NCBI GenBank assembly: GCA_026984035.1
Contig: JALSSW010000148.1
Coordinates: 62,001-126,000, forward strand
DNA length: 64,000 nucleotides
Source: Planctomycetota bacterium
GTDB taxonomy: Bacteria > Planctomycetota > UBA1135 > GCA-002748355
Direction: 5' to 3'
Numbering within the stretch: the stretch's first letter is position 1; each line of letters starts with the position of its first letter. The position numbers were made by a program, and so were the translations under genes. This document shows, in pieces, positions 26,838 to 35,839 of the stretch. The notes beneath the pieces were generated by a model. The model saw nothing but the letters and a program-made list of their open reading frames with translations. It had not been told where the DNA came from and did not search any database.

Positions 26838-27170
26838 TGCCTTGGAATCTCTCCGTGTATTGCGGAAAGCAGGCTCTGGGGATCCCCCGGAAGTCTTGCT
26901 TTCCTGGCTCGTAAAAAAAGTCTCAAGAGGCTTAAGAATTCATGAAAGCAGAGTCGCAAAACCTACCTTGGTCCTCTGGATACGGACTGTCGGAAATTTT
27001 TGCATCTCGAAAAAAAGTTCTTCCCGGGGCTTGGGAAATCAAAGAATAAGATTCTGGCCTGGATGACCTCCGATGAAAAGAGGTGATCCAGAAGTTTTGT
27101 GCAAACTCCCACAAGATTGGAAGGGGAGAAGGGGGCAAAGGGCTCTCGGAAGGGGTGTGGGAAAGAGAAA
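26838..27170. other. 333 bp gap upstream of the TolQ-like gene
   Basis: No gene seen. It probably contains the promoter of the tolQ-tolR-tolR group and holds the terminator-like hairpin listed at 26913-26936. Confidence 0.4.
26913..26936 (-). terminator. Weak intrinsic terminator-like hairpin
   Basis: On the minus strand CTTAAG-CCT-CTTGAG (26936-26922) forms a 6 bp stem including one G-U, followed by AC and seven T residues (26919-26913). It lies 235 bp after the stop of the TPR gene at 27171 and before the TolQ-like start. If real it would separate the TPR genes from the tolQ group. The stem is weak. Confidence 0.3.
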
Positions 27171-28472
27171 TCATTTCTTTTTTAGCATGGCTTGGGCCTT
27201 GATTCCCCAGGGACTGTTTGGGAATCCTTGGGCAACATCCTCCAAAAGAAGGGTGCTGCGAACTCCAAAATCGTTTCCTTCCCCCTTTTTTCCTAAAAGA
27301 AGAATGAGTTTGGCCAAGAGATACCGGGCTTTAGCTGTTGCATCGCTGTTATGGATGTCTGTAGCCGAAACTTGGCTAAAGAGGATTTGAGCTTTTCGGA
27401 GAAGTCCTTGATCCTTTTCTTCTTTTCCCATTTCAAAGAGGGCTTGCCCCTCTCCACACTGAGCAGCAGGAAAAAGGAGGCTTTTGGGGCCTGCTTTTGT
27501 TTGAAGGTTGGCGAAGTAGCGGCGAGCATCTTTGAAACGCCCCTCGGAAATGTAGCATTCTCCCTCTCCAACCTTTGCTGCAACTAGGAGAGCCTGAATC
27601 TTGAGGTCGCCATTTTTGGCCAAAGACGACAAACTGGTGGAAGCAGAGAGATAGGCGCCACGAGCCTTTTGAAACTTCTTCATTTGGACAAGAGCCCTTC
27701 CCTTACCAAAGGTCCCACGAGCCGACCAAGCTGGGCTCAGGCTTTTTTCATTGGCGAGTTTGTCGAGTTTGTCAAAAACAGCCAGAGCTTCTTTGGGCTT
27801 TTTTGCCAAAAGAAGCACATCCCCAAGGAGTTGATACCCTTCTGGGGTCCTTCGGTGAGCAGGGTTCTTTTTGAGCCAGGCTTGCAAAGCTGAAATAGCA
27901 GCATCAGCTTGAGAGGGATTCCCTTGAGCATGGAGAGTTAATGCCTTCGCAGCGCGAAATTCACTTTCAGCCTTGAGAGGAGCGCGGGAGGAGTTAGAAG
28001 CGGCATCCTCAAAGAGATTCGCCGCAAGATGATATTCCCCGCGTTCTTCGGCAAGAACAGCACGTTGAAAAGAATCGGGAATAGGATTCCAGTCAATGGA
28101 GAGGACTTCATCGGAAGGTACGGTGTTTTCCTTTCCCCCTCTCTTGTATTTCACTTCAAGGATTCCCTCTTCGAGGATTTCGACATTGCGAATCGCTTGT
28201 CCGCCGATTTTCCGGATCTGATCTCTCGCCTTGCCCTTTTTTTGCCAAACTCCAGGCTCCACGCGATATTTTCCCGGAAAATCCTTTCCAGAAGAAAGCC
28301 CGAGGATTTCCTTCGGAGAAATGCAAGGGAGAGAACTCAGCGTAAAGAGGGGGAATAAAATAAGACCTAGTCGTTGAAAGGATGTATTCATTCGCGTCGA
28401 TGTCTGGTTTGAAAGCGATGGAATCGCTATCCCGAAAGGCTTCCTGGAGATTATAGGGAAGTTACGTTTCAT
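27171..28472 (-). CDS. Exported TPR-repeat protein (433 residues)
   Basis: The protein is made mostly of helical TPR-like repeats (for example AVLAEERGEYHLAANLFEDA; PEGYQLLGDVLLLAKKPKEA; GECYISEGRFKDARRYFANL). A hydrophobic export signal lies at residues 33-50 (LGLILFPLFTLSSLPC). Two starts are possible. The ATG at 28472 overlaps the stop of the upstream TPR gene by 4 bp, typical of coupled translation, but puts 27 residues before the signal. The ATG at 28391 gives a normal signal peptide. It probably works in the periplasm or at the outer membrane as a scaffold with the 958-residue TPR protein; no enzymatic motif is present. Confidence 0.7.
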   Translation of the reverse strand: MKRNFPIISRKPFGIAIPSLSNQTSTRMNTSFQRLGLILFPLFTLSSLPCISPKEILGLSSGKDFPGKYRVEPGVWQKKGKARDQIRKIGGQAIRNVEILEEGILEVKYKRGGKENTVPSDEVLSIDWNPIPDSFQRAVLAEERGEYHLAANLFEDAASNSSRAPLKAESEFRAAKALTLHAQGNPSQADAAISALQAWLKKNPAHRRTPEGYQLLGDVLLLAKKPKEALAVFDKLDKLANEKSLSPAWSARGTFGKGRALVQMKKFQKARGAYLSASTSLSSLAKNGDLKIQALLVAAKVGEGECYISEGRFKDARRYFANLQTKAGPKSLLFPAAQCGEGQALFEMGKEEKDQGLLRKAQILFSQVSATDIHNSDATAKARYLLAKLILLLGKKGEGNDFGVRSTLLLEDVAQGFPNSPWGIKAQAMLKKK

Positions 28473-31345
28473 GGCTTCAACCTCAGGAAGAGTCTGTAGA
28501 TTTTTTTGCCTTCAGCCCCCAAGCCCTTGAGGGTCTCGAAATCATCTGTTGAGTTGGCAATATTGAACAAACTCTTGGCGAAGTCGAGATAGTCTGAGTT
28601 GCCCTTTCTGCTTGCCTTTAAGGCCATATCCAAGCAATCCAGATAGAATCGGTACCAAGGAAGGCTGTATTTTTTTACTTTTTTGGATTGGATATAGCGC
28701 CGGTAACCCTTTTCGCCCCAGAGAAGGTCGTATGCTTCTTCAAAGCGCTCTAAACCTCCAGGGTTAATAATCCGTCCATCTTGATCCATGTCTATCCATC
28801 CCCCCAGAGCCCGGGCCTTGAGAAGTTTTAATTGGTAGCTCTTGGGGCGGAGTTTGATGGCGTCATTCAGAAGCTTTAAGGCTTTCCGGAACTCCATTTT
28901 TCTGAGGAGGATTTCTGCAAGTTCAGGCTTAATGAACTTGTTGATTTTGCTCTTTTCTTTTGGAGAGTTTTCAAAAACTTGAATAATTTTCTGGAGGAAG
29001 AGTTCCGCCTGGTCCCAATCTTTGATTTCAGAAGCAAGCTTCGCTGCCTTACGAAGAAGCGCGTAATCGGGGCTTTTTTCATTTTGCAAATAGGTTCGTG
29101 CAAAACTAAGCGTCTTCAACACATCTAACTTAAATCGTTTTCGGATTTCAATGAGGTCCTTTTCCGCTGCTGGGTCCTTGGCGGCTTTGTCTTCAAGGGC
29201 CTTCATTTCCTTTCGAATTTCTGATACCCGGCCATTTCTTGCAGAAAAAAGAACCATTGCTGCTTGAGAAAGTTGGGGAGATTTGGGGAAATCCTTGGTG
29301 AACCTTTGGTATTCAAGTTCGGCTGTTTCAATCTGCTCCAAACCCACATACCCCCGGATCAAATAAAAGGAGGCTAGCTGGGCAAAGGAAGCCATTGAGG
29401 TATTGCCCTTGTATTTCTCCCGGAATCCACGAAAGGACTCAATAATTTTCTTGAGCTTTGTTGGGTCGGGTTTGTGGCCCTTCATTTTGCCCGTTCCTAG
29501 AGCTTCTTCAGCATTCATGAGACCTAGGTAGAAGCGGGCTTGACCAATGGCGATTTCTCGCACAGAAATCCGTTGCGTTTCGCTGGGGGGGAGTTTGTTG
29601 TAGGGGTCGTTTACATACTTTAAGAACTTCTTGAGTTCCTTTCGGGCGCTGTCAAAGTCCTTAAGTTTGTAGTAGACGATGGCCTTGTAAACCGGAACTA
29701 AGTCAAAACGGATAAAGTCCTTTCCAATCTGGGCTAGAGGACGGAGAGCCTTTTTGGGATCACGACTGTCAAGGGCAGCCTGCACTTTGTTCCAAAGGAT
29801 TCGGTTCCGACTTCTGCCTCCCGTACTGACAGCGATGCGATTGGCTTCTTCCTCCAAAGCCTTAAAGAAAGGATCCTTGGTTGCCTTTTTTTTCATACGG
29901 ATGACGCCAACGAGCCTGTCCACAATGGCTGAGGCAAAGGCTTCATCTGTGTGGCGAAAATTCTTGAGGCCTTCCCTGAAGGCAAAGAAAGCTTCAAGCA
30001 GCCTTCCTTGGCGCCTGAAGGCATCTCCCATTTTGCCCCAAGATCGGAGGCCGTATTTATTTTTCTCTTCTTCCGTTTTGAGGGCAGCAAGGACCTTTTT
30101 GAAGCCTTCAATGGCCTGTCGGTTTTTTCCTGATTGGAAATCTCCAGAAGCCGCCTGATAGAGAGCCTCTGCGCTAATGTTACCTCCCGCGACGGTAAGG
30201 ATCTGCTTGATGAGTTCCTTGGCCTTGAGACCAATAAAATCGGTGGGGTGCCTTCGTGCTACCTTGCGAGCTGTTTCGAGGGCCTGGTTGATGTTTTGCT
30301 GAGAACCGGTGTCAACAAGTGCTTGGGCCCCATTGAGCAAGACCTGGTCTCCAAGATTGAAGCTGGGATCCCTCTCGAACTCTTTGGAAATTGTTTTGTA
30401 GTTTTTTAGGTGTTTGAGGACCTCTTTGGTTTTTCCTTCTCGAAGGAGAACTTCTGTTGTTTTTACGTATGCCCGTTCCAAGATGTTGAAGAGCAAAGCC
30501 CCTTGTGCGGGAGTCACTGGGTTGTCCTGGTCTCTCAATCGCTCGGAAACAATTTCAACCGTATCGTTAAATTGAGAGATGGCCATTTCGGTATCACCGA
30601 GAACATCCTGGCATTGAGCGATTTCCAAAAGACCAATCATTCCAAGCGGGGTCTCTTCTCCCGCGTCAAGGACCATGTCCTCCAGAGTCGTCACCGCTTC
30701 CTTTACCTTAATGGTGCGGTCCTGTGGGACCACTCTTCCCCACTCCCTCTGGAGCACTCCTTTCCGGAGCCAAGAGCGATAATAAAAAAGGCGAGCTCTT
30801 GAAGCCTCTTCTCTTTTATCTTCCGTCCTGTCCATCAAATCGTTACAGGCTTGGATCCCTTTGGTGTAGACCTGAATCAATTCCTCTTGGAGAGTCTTAC
30901 GTTTATCCGGATCTTTCTCCGCTTCTTGGGCTTGCCTCAGATAATCTCCAAAAAATTCACAGGCTTCTCCTAAGTTATAAAGAACTTCAAGAGCGCCATC
31001 CTCACGGCCATATTGAGCTAAGTAATCTTCAAATTTTTGGAGAGCTTTCTGGAGGACTTGGCGGCGCCGATCAAGGTCTGGAATCCTTTTGGCTCCGAGA
31101 TAGAGAATCTCAGCTTCAAGCTGGGCCAGAAGTTGATCATCCAGTGCACCTGAAGAGTTCTTCCTTAACTGATTCAATGCATCTTTGGCGAGGTCAACGA
31201 ATCCCCAATCTTTCGCCAATTTCCGGATGAAGCTCACTTCTTTCTGAATGGCCTCTTTCTTTGCCTCAGTTTGCGCCGAAAGGGGGGCGGCAAGAAAAGA
31301 AAAAAGGAGGAGGGGAATTGCGACTCGCAGGGATCGAGGAATCAT
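28469..31345 (-). CDS. Large exported TPR-repeat protein (958 residues)
   Basis: From the ATG at 31345 the protein begins with a classic signal peptide (RVAIPLLLFSFLAAPLSAQ). Nearly the whole mature chain then consists of TPR-like helical pairs, including TEVLLREGKTKEVLKHLKNY, KMGDAFRRQGRLLEAFFAFR, ELEYQRFTKDFPKSPQLSQA and ILLRKMEFRKALKLLNDAIK. Such solenoids act as periplasmic binding scaffolds. It overlaps the next TPR gene by 4 bp at most and lies between the two halves of the secretin/TolQR locus. An earlier in-frame start at 31429 is less likely, because it would bury the signal. I recognise no specific family. Confidence 0.75.
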   Translation of the reverse strand: MIPRSLRVAIPLLLFSFLAAPLSAQTEAKKEAIQKEVSFIRKLAKDWGFVDLAKDALNQLRKNSSGALDDQLLAQLEAEILYLGAKRIPDLDRRRQVLQKALQKFEDYLAQYGREDGALEVLYNLGEACEFFGDYLRQAQEAEKDPDKRKTLQEELIQVYTKGIQACNDLMDRTEDKREEASRARLFYYRSWLRKGVLQREWGRVVPQDRTIKVKEAVTTLEDMVLDAGEETPLGMIGLLEIAQCQDVLGDTEMAISQFNDTVEIVSERLRDQDNPVTPAQGALLFNILERAYVKTTEVLLREGKTKEVLKHLKNYKTISKEFERDPSFNLGDQVLLNGAQALVDTGSQQNINQALETARKVARRHPTDFIGLKAKELIKQILTVAGGNISAEALYQAASGDFQSGKNRQAIEGFKKVLAALKTEEEKNKYGLRSWGKMGDAFRRQGRLLEAFFAFREGLKNFRHTDEAFASAIVDRLVGVIRMKKKATKDPFFKALEEEANRIAVSTGGRSRNRILWNKVQAALDSRDPKKALRPLAQIGKDFIRFDLVPVYKAIVYYKLKDFDSARKELKKFLKYVNDPYNKLPPSETQRISVREIAIGQARFYLGLMNAEEALGTGKMKGHKPDPTKLKKIIESFRGFREKYKGNTSMASFAQLASFYLIRGYVGLEQIETAELEYQRFTKDFPKSPQLSQAAMVLFSARNGRVSEIRKEMKALEDKAAKDPAAEKDLIEIRKRFKLDVLKTLSFARTYLQNEKSPDYALLRKAAKLASEIKDWDQAELFLQKIIQVFENSPKEKSKINKFIKPELAEILLRKMEFRKALKLLNDAIKLRPKSYQLKLLKARALGGWIDMDQDGRIINPGGLERFEEAYDLLWGEKGYRRYIQSKKVKKYSLPWYRFYLDCLDMALKASRKGNSDYLDFAKSLFNIANSTDDFETLKGLGAEGKKIYRLFLRLKP

Positions 31346-31714
31346 CTTAAAATACGGTACCCGTCTGCTGAGGCCATGTTCATTTGGTCCTTCCAAGGGA
31401 GCACTGGAGGGACAAGGGTGCAAAGACACCCAGAACGATTTGAAAAAGGAACGGAATATTCTAGCGGAGGTTCACTCCAGGACCAGGAGCTGCTCGGAAA
31501 GCTTTTGAATTCCTTGGTCATTGTGCCTCCATGCTGGTGGCTGAAAGGGCGCTGATCCTTTGCTGCATTCTTCCTTGAGAAAAACCCCGAGAGATCTCGG
31601 CCTGGAGGAAATACAATTCTGAAAATCCGAAACCCACTCGAGTTTCGTTAATTCGAGAAGACTGCATAGCCAAGAGGCTAGGCGCCCTAGCCTCTTGGCT
31701 TGTGTGGAGTGGGC
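31346..31714. other. 369 bp gap after secretin B
   Basis: No gene seen. It contains the strong hairpin at 31668-31700 directly after the secretin stop, and presumably a promoter for the two TPR genes. Confidence 0.45.
31668..31700 (-). terminator. 15 bp perfect hairpin just after secretin B
   Basis: AGCCAAGAGGCTAGG (31668-31682) and its exact complement (31686-31700) enclose a 3-base loop. The hairpin begins 14 bp after the minus-strand stop of the secretin gene. No U-tract follows on the minus strand, so besides Rho-independent termination it could be an RNA 3'-end stabiliser that lowers, but does not abolish, read-through into the TPR genes. Confidence 0.6.
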
Positions 31715-34465
31715 TTAGCGTTCCTCACTCAGGTCAGGCTCCGATTCGCTAGGAATAATGATTTTTGCGCGAAGAAGAATCAAAATCTTCTTGTTGGCGT
31801 TATAGGTTCCCTTCTTACGGAAGAAAAACCCAACAAAAGGTATGTCTTTTAGGATCGGAACTCCGGACTCAAACTTTTGTTTTTGAGTGGACTTCATTCC
31901 ACCGAGGAGCAGCTTGCCGTTGTCGGGCATTGTTATGGTCGTACGAACCTTCTGAACCGTTAACCTGGGTATCTGGATCGAAACAGGTTGTCCTACACCT
32001 AAGGTGGTCGTGAAGGTGGGGATTGGTTGCGCCAAAGTGGCCACAGTGGGGCGAAGTTCCATTAAAATAAAACGCCGGTCAGCAGAGACCACGGGACGAA
32101 CATCCAGAACAACCCCATCCCGTATGACCCCAATCACTGGGTCGGCAACGGCGGCAGACTGAGCAATTTCGACCGAAAAGTCCCGAATGTAGGTGAATTG
32201 ACGGTTTACGGCCAGGTTGGCTCGGGCAGCGTTGTGGATCAGAAGCCGAGGGGCCGCCAGTTGCTCCACCCTCTCCTTTTTGGAGACACTTCGGAGGATT
32301 GTCTCCAATTCCGTATCGTCAAGGAAAGTGTATTGGAAGGAGAGGCCCCCAGCGTTGGAGAGGCCCTCGGGACCTCCTCCTAGTGTTTGATCAAAGAGGT
32401 TTTCTGTGCGGCCATAGATATCTCCGTCAAGTCCATTGTCATAAAACACTCCCGGTTCAAATCCGGTTCCAATGGCACCCGGTTGCGATGCAGAAATGTT
32501 GCGTCCGAAATCGTCGAAAGCAAATCCTGCACGATTTCCATGTTTCTGGAGGCCAAGGCCTGGCTTTCCTGTGGAGGCTTGATTTCCCAAGCCTCGAATA
32601 TCGACGCCGATTTCTTCTAGGAAATTATCCTCTACGCGAAGGAATCGGGCTTCAACATCAACTTGAATCCCTGAGCTACTGCGTAAATCTTTGAGCAGAG
32701 CATCGATTTTTTTATGGACTTCGGGAGTTTGGGTGATGACCAGGGCGGTTTCGCCCGAAGGCTCAACCCCGGCTCCTTCCTTTTCCCAGCTGCTGGGATC
32801 AATGTTTGTTGTGATAATCGATTGAAGCTTATCCAAGTCGACGACCGCTGGGACCGGCTCGGGTGGCTCAGGAGCTTCCTGAGGCTCCCCGGGCCTAAGG
32901 ATCAAATCCTTACCGGGATGGTCCTTGATTTTATTGACAATTTCTCGAACGTCATAAATCACGGGGACCATGGTTCCGGCGCTTTCCTCGTCCCCAAGAA
33001 TCATGACAACGCCATCACGGATGGTCCATTGAATGGGCTTCACCCGGGCGATCAGGTCCAGTCCTTGGGCGACAGAGCGCTTCCCAAGTTTAAGATTGAG
33101 GGTTGTTGCCGATTCGTCAAGCTCCTGGGCTGCACTACTCACCAAGAAGTTCAAGCCAGTTGCTCTCCGATAAGCATCGACCCAATCCTCGATGGGTGTC
33201 TCGGTAAAGTTCTGTTGGATCACAACCTCGTTCAGTTTTTTCTGAATCAGAGCTGTGTCAGGGTCCACTGTTACCTTGGTGCTGGAAAAGGAGAGTGGTT
33301 TTCGATTCGAGATCTTTTTCCAATGCTCCAAATCCAACTTGACCGTATCGGTCTGAGTGATGTCCATCCGTTTCAGATTTTCAAAGGTTGCAGTCCATTC
33401 CTGGCGCCATTTCCTCTTCAATGAATCCATGGATTGGTCGTGTCGAGCCCGCATGGCGAGTTCTCGAAGATCCCTGGCATCCTTGTTTACCGGGTCGATC
33501 TTAAGGGCTTCATCCAAATAGCGAACCGATTGGTCATATTGCCTGCCCTGGAAGGCCAAGTTCGCCTGTTCAAAAAGATAGCGAACCCGAACCCGGCGGC
33601 GGATTCTCTCCTTTCTCTCTTCGGCTGCCAGCTTCATTCGCGCAGTGCGAGCGCTTTTTTCAGCTTGCTTTTGAATCCACTTGGTTTTCATCGCCTTTGC
33701 TTGCTTCAACTTGGCATTCAGGCGCTTCTCAAGGGCAGATCCTGGGGTGAACCAGGGAGAGTAGCGGAGGGTTAATGCAGCCCTTTGGTAATTCTCAATG
33801 GCTTTCTCGTAGTTATTTTCTTCTGCATAGAGATCACCCTTATTCTCATAGCTGCGGGCAACCGAAAAATCCTTTTGCTTTTCGATCTCAGCACGGGTCA
33901 TCGCATCCCGGCTGGCCTGTCCCAGGGAAGGCTCTCTCTCACCAAGGGCTGTTTGGGCCTTCCTAAGGAGGGAACGAGCGGCTTCATTGTTGGGGTCGAG
34001 TTTGAGGACCTCACCCGTTGCTTTGACGACATCTTCAAAAAGCCTGAGATCCCATGCTCGGCGAGCCTTTTTCAGATTTGTTTGGATCAGGAAGTTCCGA
34101 CGTTGCATTGCAGGCGATGGCTTTCCACCTTGTATTCCTTCCTGAGAATTATCCTCTCGAGCTCCTGCTTTAGAGGAATCTCCAGGTAGGGGTTGACCGG
34201 ATTCTGCGTCGATTCTTCCGGAATCCTTTTGAGAGGACTCCAGGTGAGTCTCCTGAGCTAAATCCTTTGTGGGCTGTGCTTCACCAGCAATATTCATGCT
34301 GCCGGAATCCGCATCGGCAGCACCTGAACAAGCGACCGGAAGGGTCGCAGTCAGGAACGCGCAGAGCGGGAGGGCAACCATACGAGTTGCCCACCGGGGA
34401 AGGACCACGGAAAGGGGGGAAAGGTTTTCGTTTTTTCGGCGGACCGTCAATGGGCTCTTTCTCAT
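31715..34465 (-). CDS. TPR-secretin lipoprotein B
   Basis: A 916-residue paralogue of secretin A. A long basic N-terminus precedes a signal sequence with a lipobox (PLCAFLTATLPVACSG). A low-complexity acidic linker and TPR-like repeats follow (NYEKAIENYQRAALTLRYSP; RQYDQSVRYLDEALKIDPVN). Next come a ring-like domain (FTETPIEDWVDAYRRATGLN), a domain ending in TQTPEVHKKIDALLKDLRSS, and the secretin region from ARFLRVEDNFLEEIGVDIR to FVGFFFRKKG. The motif FYDNGLDGDIYGRTENLF matches secretin A. The two are clearly related throughout but diverged, which suggests distinct or hetero-oligomeric roles. First gene of the locus. Confidence 0.75.
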   Translation of the reverse strand: MRKSPLTVRRKNENLSPLSVVLPRWATRMVALPLCAFLTATLPVACSGAADADSGSMNIAGEAQPTKDLAQETHLESSQKDSGRIDAESGQPLPGDSSKAGAREDNSQEGIQGGKPSPAMQRRNFLIQTNLKKARRAWDLRLFEDVVKATGEVLKLDPNNEAARSLLRKAQTALGEREPSLGQASRDAMTRAEIEKQKDFSVARSYENKGDLYAEENNYEKAIENYQRAALTLRYSPWFTPGSALEKRLNAKLKQAKAMKTKWIQKQAEKSARTARMKLAAEERKERIRRRVRVRYLFEQANLAFQGRQYDQSVRYLDEALKIDPVNKDARDLRELAMRARHDQSMDSLKRKWRQEWTATFENLKRMDITQTDTVKLDLEHWKKISNRKPLSFSSTKVTVDPDTALIQKKLNEVVIQQNFTETPIEDWVDAYRRATGLNFLVSSAAQELDESATTLNLKLGKRSVAQGLDLIARVKPIQWTIRDGVVMILGDEESAGTMVPVIYDVREIVNKIKDHPGKDLILRPGEPQEAPEPPEPVPAVVDLDKLQSIITTNIDPSSWEKEGAGVEPSGETALVITQTPEVHKKIDALLKDLRSSSGIQVDVEARFLRVEDNFLEEIGVDIRGLGNQASTGKPGLGLQKHGNRAGFAFDDFGRNISASQPGAIGTGFEPGVFYDNGLDGDIYGRTENLFDQTLGGGPEGLSNAGGLSFQYTFLDDTELETILRSVSKKERVEQLAAPRLLIHNAARANLAVNRQFTYIRDFSVEIAQSAAVADPVIGVIRDGVVLDVRPVVSADRRFILMELRPTVATLAQPIPTFTTTLGVGQPVSIQIPRLTVQKVRTTITMPDNGKLLLGGMKSTQKQKFESGVPILKDIPFVGFFFRKKGTYNANKKILILLRAKIIIPSESEPDLSEER

Positions 34466-34752
34466 TCGTTGGAACCTGCGTTCACGACCAGATGTTCAGT
34501 TCACGAAAAGTCCCGATGGACCAATCGTCTTCCTTCACCGCTTTTCGCCTCATCATGCAACTTGACGGTGACGGATCCAGGGCTGTCCGAGGGCTGGACA
34601 AAAATGATCTTCCGCGGAAGACCACGAAAGGGCAAGAAACCACAGAATGTTTTTCAAAAATTCTGAACATAAATCCTGTGATCAAGGGAAGAACGGTAGC
34701 GAACATGTGGAAACAGGTCAACATCGATTCAAGAGCTTGTCCCTGCTTTATT

Positions 34753-35499
34753 TCACTCCCCGAGATTTCTATCTTTCAGAATCCTCATAGCCAGTTGAAT
34801 GTCCTTCCAAGTCTCGGCCTTGGCTTCCGGGCGCCTGAGAAGGTAAGAGGGGTGCCAAGTCACAATGAGAGGGATCCCCATAAATTGATGGGCGCAGCCC
34901 CTAAGTTTTCGCATGGGGGCTTGGGTTTTTAAGAAAAAACGTGCTGCCGTAGCCCCCAAGGCAATGAGGATTTTGGGTGCAACACAGCGAATTTGCTCCA
35001 AAAGAAAGGGGCTACACGCCTGAATCTCCTCGGGGAGGGGAGGACGATTCTTGGGGGGGCGGCATTTGAGGATGTTGGCAATGAAGGTCTCCTTTCTTGG
35101 GATCCGGATTCCCTGCTCAATAATTCGTGTAAGTAATTGCCCGGCAGGCCCCACAAAAGGGAGCCCTTGACGGTCTTCCTGGGCTCCAGGAGCTTCTCCC
35201 ACAAAAAAGATATCAGCGTCGGGGTTTCCATCGGAAAGGACCACTTGAGTTCTGGAAAGAGCCAGAGAGCAAGACTTACAGGCTTCGACCCGTTGCCGGA
35301 GGGCTTTGAGGGTTTGTCGCTTTGTGAGCTTGGTCCTTGCTTGGGTGGCAGGTTCAGTGCGGTTTTTACGGCATCCCTGTGCTTGGTCTTTGGGGAGGGA
35401 TGTCTCTGGTAAGGGAAGCAGCGGCGCATCAGGCCCAAGAATGGAAATCCAATTTTTGAGTTGATCCCGGGGAGATGGTGCTTCGGGTCGATCTGCCAT
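34753..35499 (-). CDS. Family 4 uracil-DNA glycosylase with [4Fe-4S] cluster
   Basis: A DNA repair enzyme that removes uracil from DNA, 248 residues from the ATG at 35499. Motifs are FFVGEAPGAQEDRQGLPFVG (uracil-binding and catalytic region), FIANILKCRPPKNRPP and the C-terminal TWHPSYLLR. Four cysteines fit the family 4 cluster: C74 and C77 (CKSC), C146 (KCRPP) and C162 (ACSPF). The 70 or so residues before the domain are proline-rich and variable, and a still longer frame reaches 35724, so the start is uncertain. The cluster would depend on the ISC system encoded in the same window. Confidence 0.9.
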   Translation of the reverse strand: MADRPEAPSPRDQLKNWISILGPDAPLLPLPETSLPKDQAQGCRKNRTEPATQARTKLTKRQTLKALRQRVEACKSCSLALSRTQVVLSDGNPDADIFFVGEAPGAQEDRQGLPFVGPAGQLLTRIIEQGIRIPRKETFIANILKCRPPKNRPPLPEEIQACSPFLLEQIRCVAPKILIALGATAARFFLKTQAPMRKLRGCAHQFMGIPLIVTWHPSYLLRRPEAKAETWKDIQLAMRILKDRNLGE

Positions 35500-35839
35500 A
35501 AAAGGATTTTGGGTGAATGGGCTTTGGGGTGAAAGGGGAAAAGTTGGGTTCTCATGTCTGATCCCATTCAAGGTAGAACTCCTGCTTGCCCCAATCACCC
35601 CAAGTCGCTCACCTTCTCCGTGTCGCAGGTGCATTTTCCAAGCATGAATGCAGGAGTTTTCTGAAATGGGGCTTTTCCCAAACTCGATCTGGGGAGCAAA
35701 GGGGGGTAGAATCTTTCTCTCCAAAAATGGGGGAGCTGGCCTGCTGCCTTGATTTTCTCCGGTCCCCTGAAGGGTTTCCTTTGGATGTTTCCAAAAGAGG
35801 CGGGATTCGTCCCTTTTTTATGAATAGAGAACGTTTGCA

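Noticed and set aside
21351-34465. Classical type II secretion or type IV pilus operon
   Set aside because: Secretins are present but GspE/PilB ATPase, GspF/PilC platform and pseudopilin genes are all missing.
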